DNA of 64,000 nucleotides from Nematopogon swammerdamellus. Its lineage: Eukaryota; Arthropoda; Insecta; Lepidoptera; Adelidae. Shown in pieces: positions 44,000 to 54,812 of this stretch. The notes under the pieces were generated by a model. It saw only the letters and a list, made by a program, of their open reading frames with translations, was not told the DNA's origin and did not search any database. The stretch covers positions 3,999,395 to 4,063,394 of the forward strand of contig OX336345.1 of the NCBI GenBank assembly GCA_946902875.1, written 5' to 3'. A program made the translations under genes and the position numbers. Each line of letters begins with the position of its first letter. Within the stretch, counting starts at the first letter, position 1.

Positions 44000-45220
44000 A
44001 ATTTGATTCCGAACAGACGTGAAAGTGAAAGAAACCTGTGTAATATAATATATATATTAGTATAAAACTTAATTTTTTTTTTTCAAGAAATTTTGCAACC
44101 CGTTTTACCATTTGCGTGCTCTCGTGAGATATAATATTTTTCCGTTTTGGTTCCATTTTTAATTAAGTAGAGCACCTGTCGATGCGTAATCACTACATCA
44201 GAAGCTTGAGATCGAGTCGACACCACGACGCGGCGCGGTAGCGACGACGAACCAGCGAGAGCGTGCCCCCCCACGTCCGATCGCTGCGAAGGTCCAGCGG
44301 ATACTGAGGAAATCTCGGAGCGTCATCTGCTTATATTAGACCGGACTTTGATAAATATTTTTGATAGAAAAGTGGATATTGATATTATTGTTTTTATGAA
44401 TTATATATAGGAAATTGGGTGAATTTTGATGAGTCGTTGCAAATGTATGTTAAAAATTGGTTTATGGATCAGTTTACGTTTGAAAAAAAATCGCTAAATT
44501 TGATTATTTGTTATAGTTACATTAAGAAAACTAAAATAAATATCAAAAATTCGTTCCGAAGAAATTAAAGTAGAGGACTTGCTTGTTTCTTTCTAGGGAT
44601 TACTTTCTTCTTTTATGTTTTCATAATCTCTAATCGCCTGCACCAAACCACCTCTCCGCTGGAATGTCTAAAAAGGCTCAGATTTGAGTTGACATTGCAC
44701 AGAAAGTAAATTATATAAGGTAATGAGAAAAATACTGTAGTATAGAACACATTCTTGACTTTAATTTTCTATATAACTTAGTTTACTACGTGCCACTAAA
44801 TCTCTAGAAAAAAAATGTTTCTAACGCTCAAAATGACTGTGCGCGCTAAAATTCGCAGTATATGCCCTTAACAATAAACTCAATTAAATTCAACATAATA
44901 GACATACAATGATATATTATTCGGAAATCGCTTCACATCAGCGTCGCAGAGAGTGAAACCAGTGTGGCTCGGCTCCGTCACACGCGAATCTCACGGCATT
45001 ACAGTTTTTGTGCACGCTTGCACCGACGACGACGCCACGACCATTTCATACAGATTTCTCGCCGGATGTTGTGTTATTATTGTATTATGTTTTGTTGTTG
45101 TAATACAAGTGCTTTAACGGTAACCGCTGGTGTCTTTTGGGGGACTACGAGCAAGGGGACAGGATACGAGAAAGATATTTGGAAAATGAGAAGAAGATTT
45201 TGTGTATTTTTTTTTATGGG
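44000..45220. other. No gene seen
   Basis: GC-rich patches at 44200-44320 and 44940-45050 sit in AT-rich sequence. No recognisable domain. Confidence 0.4.
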
Positions 45221-45224
45221 AAGC

Positions 45225-45483
45225 ACGACATATGGCGCGCGCCAGACTAACGCAGAGGTGTAGTCCGACGGCGCCCACGGGCATTGGGATATTTACGGGG
45301 GCTGCGAATACCATGTCGGCCGGCTAGATGCACCTTCACATTATGTTTGAAGGATAGCAGACTGTACATTAGAGGAAAAGATGCAGGTGGGAGTGCATTC
45401 CACATGTTGGCAACCCTGAAAATAAAGGATTTAACGGATCGATTTGTCCTAAGTGGGGGAATATAGAAAGTGTGTGGATGCAT
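45225..45483 (-). mobile_element. Non-LTR C-terminus, divergent subfamily
   Basis: An open 78-codon minus frame reads FIFRVANMWNALPPASFP, then VKVHLAGRHGIRSPRKYPNA. It is recognisably the same protein end as 43800-43992 but clearly diverged. The A-rich tail is the run seen as T at 45210-45218. Confidence 0.8.
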
Positions 45484-45514
45484 TCTAAACCTGTTGCGCG
45501 TATTTAAAATTTTC

Positions 45515-45668
45515 AGACAAAGTAAAGTCTCGGGTGCTTCATAAGAGGGGCGTGAATGGGCACCTGTCAGGCCGGCATGGCGTTCGCAACCCTCGCATAC
45601 GACCGAATGTCAATGGGCGTCGTTAGACACCTTATGGTCGGCGCCATATGTAGCGCTTTCAATAAATA
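45515..45668 (+). mobile_element. Non-LTR 3' end
   Basis: aagtctcgggtgcttcataa, gaggggcgtgaatgggcacc, then cattcgcaac-like sequence and tail; nearly the same as 43840-43985. Confidence 0.75.
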
Positions 45669-45679
45669 TATTGTATTGT

Positions 45680-45800
45680 AAGTACTTTATTGTTTATTGA
45701 TCATTCATGTGGCAGTTAGACTGCACTCGAACTTTGTCACAATTTGTCTTATCTGGTTCGATTATACCCACGAAGAAGAACCGGCAAAAAACCGGAAAGA
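45680..45800 (+). repeat. Dispersed 3'-end repeat
   Basis: attgatcattcatgtggcag through ggttcgattatacccacgaa-gaagaaccggcaaaaaacc; shared with 25430-25565 and, inverted, 22985-23022. Confidence 0.65.
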
Positions 45801-46388
45801 AATATAAATACAGCTTCTCAGTAGTGAGGTGTTTGTTATACGTGAAATTTAATAAAGTTTTACTACTTTTTTATTTTGAAGACATCTTTTTACAATAACA
45901 ATTTACGATTTTATTAGTAAACTACATATGCACCTAATATTTTATCTTCTTTTGGTGCCAAAAACCTCATGGCGAAAAACACTCCTTGTGGTGTGGACAC
46001 CTGTAATTTTCGATTATAGAAACGACAGCCGAATATAAAATTCTTGAAACAATTATAACGTCATTATATCCTATCCATGTTCTCTTTAGTCGGCGTCTTC
46101 ACTAGAATAATAGCGGCATTAGAGCGTGTTGTAAAGAACGGTAGACGCTCAATGACACATAATGAGTGTAAGAAGGCCGCTTCCCCTGTACGGCGGCGCC
46201 GCTGTTCCACAAGACGAGGTATTGTCGCTCCACGCGTAACTCGGTCAGGGAAAGTAGGTTTTTTTTGGACGGCATTGTATGGCAGTCAGGTTGATTGTTT
46301 TGCTGTAAGAAATCTCGACAATATGTTTGGAAACAATGTAGGCTGTTCTGACTGTAATTTTAAATCTTTTCTTTTTCATTCATTATTG
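45801..46388. other. No gene seen
   Basis: Open frames here run into the SINE that follows and have no domain. Confidence 0.4.
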
Positions 46389-46757
46389 TTAGGTAGCTCG
46401 GTGGTGCGATTGATGTCCGATCGTGAAATTCAGCACATCCGGGCGCGGTCACAACTTAGATTGGTAATAGTTCGACCGTTAGAGGCTGGCCGTGGTTCGG
46501 GTTCCATCTTACCTTACCGGGCGGGTTAAACCCTAAACCTAGGTAGGGTTTAACCCGCCCGGGTTGATACCACCGCACTGAATGAAATGGTCGGTCTAAA
46601 CAGATATGTCAAGAGCTCGTGCTTTCGGTGCAGCTTTGTTAGGCAGCACGACGAAAGGGAAGTACTGAGACGGCACCTAGTTCAGCAAGGTGTTATTGGT
46701 GTATTTATTAGGCAGTGTAGCCAACCTCCTTGTAAGTTTACATAAAAAAGTGCAAAA
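46389..46757 (+). mobile_element. Full-length tRNA/5S SINE, diverged
   Basis: taggtagctcggtggtgcga (A-box-like), then gtgaaattcagcacatccgg and gcgcggtcacaacttagatt (5S-like), gtggttcgggttcc (B-box-like), the body and an A-rich tail near 46743. An unusual perfect inverted repeat sits at 46517-46562. Confidence 0.85.
46517..46562. repeat. Perfect 19-bp inverted repeat inside a SINE
   Basis: ccgggcgggttaaacccta and its exact reverse complement flank an 8-nt centre, aacctagg. Other copies have only the second arm, so a local inverted duplication created it. Confidence 0.95.
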
Positions 46758-46759
46758 CT

Positions 46760-47575
46760 TAGAGTAGACATGTAAAATTTTTGAGAACTTCATGAACTTG
46801 GCGAGTTAAACTTGTCGAACTTAGCGGGGCATTGTTGTGCCCCCAGATGAAAAAAATTATATTTATAAGCTCTTTGTTACCAGAATATTAAAATTTGTAG
46901 ATCTTGTGTAAGGTATTTTTTGAAATATAAACCGTCATGGGTGACTGTGCCGAGGGCCCAATCGTGCAGTCCACAGTGCCAAATTCGCCTCTCCTCGCGA
47001 AACCATGCTCAGTGAGATGTCAGGGCAGAAGATTTGCGGATACAGTTTGTTCTTCGACCTTCAGACTGTTTAATTCTTTGAAATAGGTACTAAGTAGTTT
47101 GGCTACAACACCTGTTGCCCCGGCAACAGCAGCAACTTCTTATACAACTGGATGCTTTGCCAGTTTTTTCCAAAATTGTTATTATCATTTGAAAAAATAT
47201 CTACCATAATACCGACAAAATATATTATCAAATCTCAGAAAAGATGGGTGTATTACATATTCGGAATAAATTAAATTAACACTTCGAAGGTCTGTTTTCT
47301 TATTTACGAAACATTCTTACGAACTCCGCCCTCCCGTCGTGCTTTCAACGAGCTGTCGGCGCCAAAACCTGCGGAAACGCCTACCTGTCATGCTGCCGGC
47401 CTGCGTCAGCGGCAACGGCGCCAAAACACCAGCCTTCCATCCATTAACATATAGCCTGCAAGCCTCATAATCTGATAGAGTCGTAGCGTTGTATTGTATA
47501 ACTTTTCTGCCGCGCAGAAAGCGGACTGGTTGCCGAATGCAGTTTCTCCCAGTCAGCATTGTGCACAACGATTAG
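46760..47575. other. No gene seen
   Basis: A GC-rich minus-strand open frame at 47317-47568 (83 codons) has no recognised domain; the rest is AT-rich. Confidence 0.4.
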
Positions 47576-47577
47576 TC

Positions 47578-47892
47578 AGTCTCGGTAGCTCAGTGGTGCG
47601 GTCGGTCGACTGTTTTTAAGCAACGCTGAGCGCGGTCAGTACTTGGATGGGTGACCGCTGACCGTTGGAGGCTGACCGTGGTTCAGATTCCACGTTAAAC
47701 TGTAGGTCCCTTCCCTTCTTACCTTACTAGGTGGTAGGGTTGATCCCGGCCGGGTTGGTACCACCGCACTGAGCGAAAAGTCGGTCGAAACGGCTATATA
47801 GTTCGTGTTTATAGGTCGTGTTTTCCGTTCAGTTCAGTGTAGCCGACATGAAATGAAGGGAAGCACTGACATGGCACGTACTAGGTGCCATG
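47578..47892 (+). mobile_element. tRNA/5S SINE with best-preserved head
   Basis: A-box-like tagctcagtgg at 47586-47596; 5S-like aagcaacgctgagcgcggtc then agtacttggatgggtgaccg at 47618-47657; B-box-like ggttcagattcc at 47680-47691. The body runs to about 47890, where the usual 3' end is replaced by another repeat. The 5S part matches the internal control region of insect 5S rRNA as I know it. Confidence 0.88.
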
Positions 47893-47942
47893 TCATGTTT
47901 ACGACATAAACGGGGAGAGATGCAGTGGGGCTATTCTTTTAA

Positions 47943-48026
47943 AGTACCGGCCCCACACGATACAGTACCGGCCCCACACGATACAGTACCGGCCCCACAC
48001 GATACAGTACCGGCCCCACACGATAC
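47943..48026 (+). repeat. 21-bp tandem repeat, four exact copies
   Basis: agtaccggccccacacgatac repeats at 47943, 47964, 47985 and 48006. It follows cggggagagatgcagtgggg, the alternative SINE head (inverted) seen at 4960-5042. Confidence 0.95.
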
Positions 48027-48062
48027 AAATTATTTACTCTCTCGAAGAAAATAGCTCACTAA

Positions 48063-48207
48063 GGCCCACTTGCACCAACACGAATTTAACTATAAACCAG
48101 TTTAACTCGTTAAGCTAGCACCCGTTGTATGTGGAAACCGCGTTTAAACCGCGTTTAAATCCATAACTCGCTACTTAACTCTAAACTCGTGTTGGTGCAA
48201 GTGGGCC
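48063..48207. mobile_element. PIF/Harbinger-type MITE, 145 bp, TAA duplication
   Basis: ggcccacttgcaccaacacg and its inverted partner form exact ends; TAA flanks both sides (48060-48062 and 48208-48210). A 3-bp TWA target and this end sequence are typical of PIF/Harbinger MITEs. Confidence 0.9.
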
Positions 48208-48209
48208 TA

Positions 48210-48980
48210 AGGGTGAGGCCGCAGGTTCAGCTGCGTTCACGTAAACGACACACTTTTTCGAACAAAGTTAGCCACTAAGGGTGAGGCCGCGGTCGTGGCA
48301 CCCTGAACGATGCTTGCTTGGTCTTCGTTTATTTAAAGAAAAAAAAAAAACATTTTTTTTCTTAAGATGAAAAAAAATTAAAAATAAGAAACGACGGCAC
48401 TCGTTTTGACTGTTCTCTTTATCGTCGATGTCTTTATCTTTAAATTAAAAATATTACTAGATGGTTATGGTTTCATTACGATATCGCGGCAACCGGACCC
48501 GAGCCGCCCGTCACCGAATTGTGCGTCTCGAAATCTCAAGTCTCCTTACGCGCCGAGTGCGCCGTTCCAACCGAGCAATTACGCGAGGTGGAATATTCAT
48601 AGATACAAGTCGGATAAGGAGACGCCTCCGTACTCGGAGTAAATAAATAGGAATGGCTTCATTTTCTTAACGCCTCTAATTTGGAGTCTCGCCGTGCCGG
48701 CCTTGTAAATATTATACTGTGAAGAGTTTCTCACTTGGGAACTGTCGCTTAACATTCATATTTTAACTTGAGCCGGGGCTAGAAGTTCGAGGCATGTAGA
48801 GTACATAGGCTCGAGTTCGGCGCGGGCCTACATTTTATTATTCTATTTACAACTATCTTCTAATTAAGCTCTGTTATATTTCACAAGTGTGATGCGTCGC
48901 TTTGTTACCTTGCCTTAATTCGTTAGACAATGTTCACTTCGTTTGGACTTGCTTACACTGAGACGTTTTAAGTAACATAT
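48210..48980. other. No gene seen
   Basis: A short direct repeat (taagggtgaggccgc) occurs at 48209 and 48278. No exon recognised. Confidence 0.4.
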
Positions 48981-48982
48981 TT

Positions 48983-49040
48983 AGGGTTCCGTATCCGTCG
49001 TACGGGACGCTATTACTAAGCCTACGCCATCTGTCTGTCC

Positions 49041-49075
<35 letters not shown>

Positions 49076-49555
49076 CAAGGGCTGTATCTCTTGAACCGTA
49101 ATAGGTCAGTCAGTCAGTCAGTCAGCGTGTAAGCGCCCACTGCTGGACATTCGCGTCTCCATTTTTCCTCCAGTCCTCCCGGCCTTCAGCGGCACGGATC
49201 ACTGCTTTCCGCCGACGTACCTGATGTCGTCGTCACACCTGGCGGGTGGTCTTACCACACTACGTTTTCCTTTCCACGGTCACCGTAATAGATAGCCCGT
49301 TGAAATTTTCACAGAATATGTGTTATTATGGCCGATATACTCGTATTGAAAAGCACAAATAATAAAAATATGAAAAGGTTAAAAATTCACAAGGGTCCCC
49401 ATACAAGAAACTAAAAAGTGTATGCGCGCCATCTACCGAAAAGAGTATATGAAGCATTTTAACTAATACATAGATGGCGTGAGTCGCGCTGACCATGACA
49501 TGGAGATACGGAACCCTCGGTGCGCGAGTTCGACTCGCACTTGGCCGGTTTTTAG
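48983..49555 (+). repeat. 'agggttccgta' repeat, full copy split by an RTE fragment
   Basis: From agggttccgtatccgtcgta, through a long (CTGT)n tract at 49030-49075, to gcgcgagttcgactcgcact and tggccggttttta. Bases 49107-49281 are foreign, with a 12-bp duplication on both sides. Confidence 0.9.
49107..49281 (-). mobile_element. 5'-truncated RTE-like insertion with target duplication
   Basis: Minus strand, C-terminal protein region of the family at 57716-57960, ending in a short-repeat tail (seen on plus as cagtcagtcagtcagtcag). Flanks are accgtaataggt (49095-49106) and accgtaatagat (49282-49293). Confidence 0.85.
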
Positions 49556-49559
49556 ACTT

Positions 49560-49940
49560 CGTTAAAGTTAGTTAATTGATCGTAACTCAGTTGATAAGAA
49601 CTGGAATGCCGTCGTCATGTTGTTTAAAGGAAAGAGAAGCGTTTGACATTCAGTGACGATGTGCTAATTTTCGGGCTGAGTTACTTAAGTGGCGGGCGCG
49701 ACTGAGAATGCAAGTCGAATGCTATGCGCTGTTCCGCAGACTGATGACTGATGGTGATGAGTTACAGTTTTCAACGGTGGTGTAAGGATATATTCGTGAA
49801 TTTAAAATATATGTACTTTTTACTCCACAAAAACATTTAGCACAAGATAACTATCAAGCAGCAAGTAGGTAAAGCACGAATACCCACCTGGTACATGACT
49901 CGGTGGAAGGAATGTGCCAAGTGGGGAATCCCTTAAGACA
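49560..49940. other. No gene seen
   Basis: No recognised repeat or domain. Confidence 0.4.
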
Positions 49941-49944
49941 CTAT

Positions 49945-50145
49945 TGTATGACATGCACGGGGAGAGATGCGGTGGTGTTATTCTTTTTAAGTAGGTACCA
50001 ACCCCGCACGCTACTTTAAGTACCTACCCCACACGGTACTTTAAGTACCGACCCCACACGGTACTTTAGTACCGACCCCACACGGTACTTTAAGTACCGA
50101 CCCCACACGGTACTTTAAGTACCGACCGCACACGGTACTTTAGGG
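49945..50145 (+). repeat. ~25-bp tandem repeat from the alternative SINE head
   Basis: After cacggggagagatgcggtgg, about six copies of ggtactttaagtaccgaccc-cacac occur at 49995-50143. Each unit holds the palindrome ggtactttaagtacc. Confidence 0.92.
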
Positions 50146-50154
50146 ATTTCTACA

Positions 50155-50460
50155 TACATAAATAGCGTCACGCCTGTTTCCCGGTGGGAGAGACAACGGA
50201 TCTCCACGTGCTACGATCCTGACACACTTATGCCGCCTCCTCCACTCACATAATGTTCTTCATGCATTCTCGTCGGTTACGGGTACTACGCACTTGACCC
50301 TTTTTGAGCACATGCCCGATCTGGTCCAGGTACGTGCGTCTAGCTAGGGCGACTCTTCCCGACTCTTCCACTCGCATTTGCTTCATAAATTTCTTTCGTT
50401 AGTCTCCTATCATCCATTCTTCCAACATGACCGAACCACCGAAGCATTCCTTTCTCAATT
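50155..50460 (-). mobile_element. Non-LTR (RTE-like) C-terminal fragment and 3' end
   Basis: Near duplicate of 5962-6262 with fewer defects (GKSRR/ARRTYLDQIGHVLK-type reading in the middle). It has the tail 'cgtgacgctatttatgtatg' in minus orientation. Confidence 0.75.
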
Positions 50461-50800
50461 CTTATAATTACTCTAACACAGAGAAAGTGCTTTTGAATAA
50501 AACGTGTCTATAGGGACTTGTATTTTGGTTATGTAAATGTAGAATAATTTCTAGTCAGTGCCAAGTTTGGCGATTATATGAATATTTTATGTTCCAGACT
50601 ACAGAAATTAAGTCTGTTAGGAAATTAGGCCATCCTAAAATGGAGGGCTTTCAAAATTACTTCATTATTTAATATCATTATGTAAGAATAATTTATGAGT
50701 ATAGTGTTACAGAAACATGTTTGCGTATTGTTCTCACTATGTAGTGTAAATAGCGATAGTAACGTTCGAACTATTTACAACGTTCTATATTATGTACAGT
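50461..50800. other. No gene seen
   Basis: AT-rich; nothing recognised. Confidence 0.4.
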
Positions 50801-51020
50801 TTTTTTTTTATGAGAACTGACACGGTAGGCTACACCACCTACAACATCCGTGACGTCAGCTCATAAGATGGTGAAATAGGTGCCATGTCAGTTTTATGTG
50901 GGATCCGAACCACGGTCAGCCTCCAACGGTCGGGCGGCCACCAATCCATCCACTGACCGCGCCCAGGTGTGCTTATTATCCGACAGACGGTCGACCTCCA
51001 CTGAGCTACCAAGTCTGAAA
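50801..51020 (-). mobile_element. tRNA/5S SINE with internal deletion
   Basis: Minus strand: ttggtagctcagtggaggtc, taagcacacctgggcgcggt (5S-like), gtggttcggatcc, then a jump directly to the 3' end and poly-A (T run at 50800-50809). Most of the body is missing. Confidence 0.85.
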
Positions 51021-51730
51021 TTTTATTTAACATTTATTAACCGACTTCTTTTATAAGAGCACTTGTCAGTTTGACAAGTTGCCCCGCGCGTCTCGACAAG
51101 TATGTAGCTTGTCCGCTTGTCGCCGCGAGAACAAGTGCCGCACTGCACTCATTGTGCACGCGATCCTGCCGCAGATAATTTAATTGGGTACCTGACATTT
51201 AATCGATACGTTTGATTAAATTAATTGAACTTCGCGCGGAGAGGCTCAAAACGACTGCGCATTTATGGTACAGCGCGTGTATTTATGGTGCAAGCCGCGA
51301 TACGGGTCTCGCGGCTTCCGTCTGCTTTTTTTTTTGTGGCGACTGTACACCCCGTGTATGGACGCGTCGTGGAGTCAACGGTCGTTGCAGTTTACTTCCT
51401 ATTCCGTTTTCGCTTTTTGTACCAATTAGCGGTGACTGAATGGTAAGTGGAGAGTTCTAAGCACAGCAGCGGCCGGTTGTAAACATGTCCGCTGACTTTT
51501 GAATGCAACTATGTCGATGCGTTTGGCACTTTGGAATGTTATAATGCTTGTATTTAGCCGTGGATAACGGAGGGACTCGTATCATTGCTCCGCCGCAGGC
51601 TAGCAATCGGTTCCATTAGTCTGTTTTATTAACCCCGACGCAAAAAACGGAGGGGTGTTATAAGTTTGACGTGTGTGAGGGTGTGTGTGTGCGTGTGTGT
51701 ATGGGTGTGTCTGCTGTGGCATCTTAGACC
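51021..51730. other. No gene; GT-rich patches
   Basis: GC-rich sequence at 51080-51450 includes a donor-like atg|gtaagtgg at 51442, but the associated open frames lack any domain. A (GTGT)n stretch lies at 51672-51710. Confidence 0.4.
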
Positions 51731-52098
51731 ATAACAGAAAGACACCTGAAGGAGAAAAAGGAACCAACTCTGCATTTTTGCTGTAGTTCATCCGGTGTTA
51801 TGGGCTGACATGAAATGAAATGAAAATATAACAGAAAGACACCTGAAGGAGAAAAAGGAACCAACTCTGCATCTTTGCTGTAGTTCATCCGGTGTTATGG
51901 GCTGACATGAAATGAAATGAAAATATAACAGAAAGACACCTGAAGGAGAAAAAGGAACCAACTCTGCATTTTGCTGTAGTTCACCCGGTGTTATGGGCTG
52001 ATATGAAATGAAATCACCTGAAGGAGAAAAAGGAACCAACTCTGCATTTTTGCTGTAGTTCACCCGGTGTTATGGGCTGACATGAAATGAAATGAAAA
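51731..52098. repeat. 97-bp tandem repeat, four copies
   Basis: ataacagaaagacacctgaa starts at 51731, 51828 and 51925; a fourth copy (from about 52012) lacks the first 20 bp. The unit includes ggtgttatgggctgacatga, which resembles part of the SINE body, so the unit probably derives from a SINE 3' region. Confidence 0.92.
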
Positions 52099-52268
52099 TA
52101 TACTTTATTGTACACCATTGAATAAAAAGGTTACAAAAGACGAGTTTAATGCCTTGCGGCATTCTTTACGAACTAACCTTTGGGATGTGGAAAACACCTA
52201 GGGGCGTATTGACATCACGGATGTTGTAGGTGATGTAGCCTACCGGGACAGTTTCCATAAAAAAAAGG
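52099..52268 (+). mobile_element. Repeat 3' end and SINE 3' end
   Basis: 52095-52170 (ctttattgtacaccattgaa..gccttgcggcattc) is an element 3' end also seen, diverged, at 53905-53970. 52208-52266 (tgacatcacggatgttgtag ... cagtttccataaaaaaa) is the SINE tail. Confidence 0.65.
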
Positions 52269-52269
52269 A

Positions 52270-54118
52270 ACGCGCCCTACAGCGCTGTTTTTACGTTGGC
52301 CCCTTTTAAATTTTTTCTGATAAAGTGAATTAAATACATAAACAACAACATGAGTGCGAAACACTAACAAGCGTTATACTTGGAATCGAGCCTCAATATT
52401 TGCCCCCTTGGAATGTTGGAGTTCGAATGCATATCGAGAGGAGGCGGAGGTGGGACGGAGGGGCGGTACGGGGTCCGAGCGCAGGGAAACTGTCCGAGAA
52501 GACCGACCGCACCCGCTGCTCGCCGGACCTGCCGTGTACACTGTCATATGTCTACTTTCAGTGGGTCTACAGCAGAGGGTCGACACTTGTTAAAGTTATT
52601 TACTAGCTATATGACAATATGCTGTCACGGAACGAACTTTTTTGGCTGTCTGTCATAAGCGTCTAACCAAATATTATGCCCCTAAAATTTCGAAGCATAG
52701 ATGCCAAAAGGAGGCAGCAATAACTGCCAGGTTAATGCACTGTCCTACTTAATATGTTTTGTATTCAATGTACTGGGGAATTTGTTACCATTTCGGACCT
52801 TTCAGGGGGGAAATAAAAAAACTAAGTAGGTAGGTGGATCCAAGAAAGAACGGGGGCGAAATTTGAAACAACAAAAACATTTTGAGTTCTCCATACATTT
52901 TCGTGAATGCGCAACCTCAAAATGTATGTAGAACTAAACTTTAAGTTTTTAATTTTTTTCTGATATTTTTTTATAACAAAATATTGTTTGTGATTTGCGA
53001 AGTTTGTTTGCAAGTCCTTCTTCGCATTGAATTAGAACTGGCGGAATTTTCGACATATCTAAGCGTAGACCACCTATTGATGAAATTATACAATAAACAA
53101 TATACCAACAAGCCCATAGATACTCGTACATACATGCAAATAATATAAACATCAAGGTCGTCAGATCGATTCGTCAACCCCGCAGTCGTCGATCTATCTA
53201 GCCGTTCGATCGTCGGCGAACGTTCGAAGAGCGTCGAGGCGTGAGCGGGGGTCGGCAGGGGGGAGGGAGGAGGGAATCACTCAGCCGCGCCGCTCTTTTA
53301 TTTGTTTACGGCTGACACTGAAATTGCAGGCTCGTTAGCCCGTACGGGCGGCGGCAGAGGTGGCGTCTCGTCGTCATGGCAACGTGACTCACTGCCCGGC
53401 CTCTGCTGTTTGTTGCAAAAGGCATCGTATGTTAGCGAGTAAACTCGAAAGCGACTGAACGAATTCACATCCAGTTTGAAATGGAATGTGTAACGTGTAC
53501 TTAGCGCAGGAACAGAGAAGGTACGTAATTTGCTCACTCACCGGACGACGTAGGTCTCCAGAATCCTCGCAGACGGCCGGATGTGCACCACCGCAGGGAC
53601 TACAGAGCCGGCGTGCTCTGCAGCGTCACGAATTAACTTACAAAACTATTCACTCTAAAACGTCACTGTCGCAATCACACTAACTATACACACTCCTGTC
53701 CGTAACTCGTTTCCAACCCTTGCAAAAATCCCTTCTTTCGTTGCTTCCGTACTTGAAGTGGCTCGCGCTCGCGTGGTCGCCCGCTCACTTTTTCCCTTCG
53801 TCTGCGTCTCTTCTTTCGAAGCTACCCGCACGGCGAGCAAACTAGGTATGTGTAGCGGAATGTTAGTAGGAGCAGGGGTGCGTTAAGTACACAGTTATAA
53901 ATGTAAATAGAATTTATTGCTTAATAAATATTTTCAAAAGGCGGGCTTAAAGCATAAAGGCATTCTCTAGCGTCGTGCCTGGGGCCTGGGGATTGTGGGT
54001 AAAGCTGATGGGTAGTGCGAAATTGAGTGAAAACTATATATATTTGTGGAATGATATTTCCAGAATAATATATTAAACAAAATAAGGGCTAATCAAACAG
54101 CAGACATATTATTAAAAA
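52270..54118. other. No gene; GC-rich patches
   Basis: GC-rich CpG-bearing patches at 52420-52520 and 53160-53420 could be regulatory or exonic, and an acceptor-like gaaattgcag ends at 53329, but no frame gives a recognisable protein. A short hairpin-like block at 52870-52935 (tgcgcaacctcaaaatgta) is not resolved. Confidence 0.4.
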
Positions 54119-54120
54119 TA

Positions 54121-54158
54121 CTAGCTTTTGCCCGCGGCTTCGCGGGCAAAAGCTAAAA
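54121..54158. repeat. Short perfect hairpin of a known lepidopteran repeat end
   Basis: agcttttgcccgcg and cgcgggcaaaagct pair across gctt. The arm is a motif I know from dispersed lepidopteran elements, here facing itself. Confidence 0.85.
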
Positions 54159-54159
54159 C

Positions 54160-54810
54160 ATACTTATTAAGGTGAAATACGCGCACTTCACGTATTAAAT
54201 TTGAGGAGTGAGTATGTTTTTTACATCGTAAAAAAAATTGGTATGGGAACGTGATCAGTATCTGATGCACATACACCCCTTAGCGTATCGTTACCTACTA
54301 ATGAAATACCTTATATATTTTCACGGTAGAACGCTTCAAAGAAACTTACTTCACGCCCAAGAGTAGCCAGCTCTTACAACCCGCTGAACAAAGGGTATTT
54401 CCACGAGACGTCTTATTAAACGAATCTCTCCCAAGTCCGAATAATACTTGGTGATGAGTCTGCGCTTTCTCCCCCTATTTAAACATTATTTACTTTATTT
54501 AGGTACTGAGGGAAGTTCTCAACTTATTGGCGTAAGTAAATACTTAGAACTTACAACTATGTACTGCTTTATGTATAAGTTATTTAGACAATTTAACTTG
54601 ATGTCGTCTTTATTAAAAACATAAATTAAAACTACATTATATACTGCTTATAATATATTTAGATAATTTAACTTTATGCCGTCTTTATAAAAAAAACTCC
54701 CAAAATAATATATAGGCGTAGGTAAGTCAGAATATGTGTTATTTTGGCGGATATAACAACAAATAAAGGGGGGTCCCCATGCAAGAAACGTGTTTTTTTT
54801 TCAACAACTG
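54160..54810. other. No gene seen
   Basis: 54728-54800 is a fragment of the 'agggttccgta' family (gaatatgtgttattttggcg ... ggggtccccatgcaagaaac). The rest is AT-rich. Confidence 0.45.
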
Positions 54811-54812
54811 TC

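Noticed and set aside
46077..46529. 150-codon plus-strand open frame
   Set aside because: Its second half is the SINE head; the first half has no recognisable domain.
47578..47700. A functional tRNA or 5S rRNA gene
   Set aside because: Neither a full cloverleaf nor a full 5S molecule is present; both parts are embedded in a dispersed family with a common body and poly-A tail, so it is a SINE.
47943..50145. CRISPR-like array of short repeats
   Set aside because: Units are directly adjacent with no unique spacers and the context is eukaryotic.
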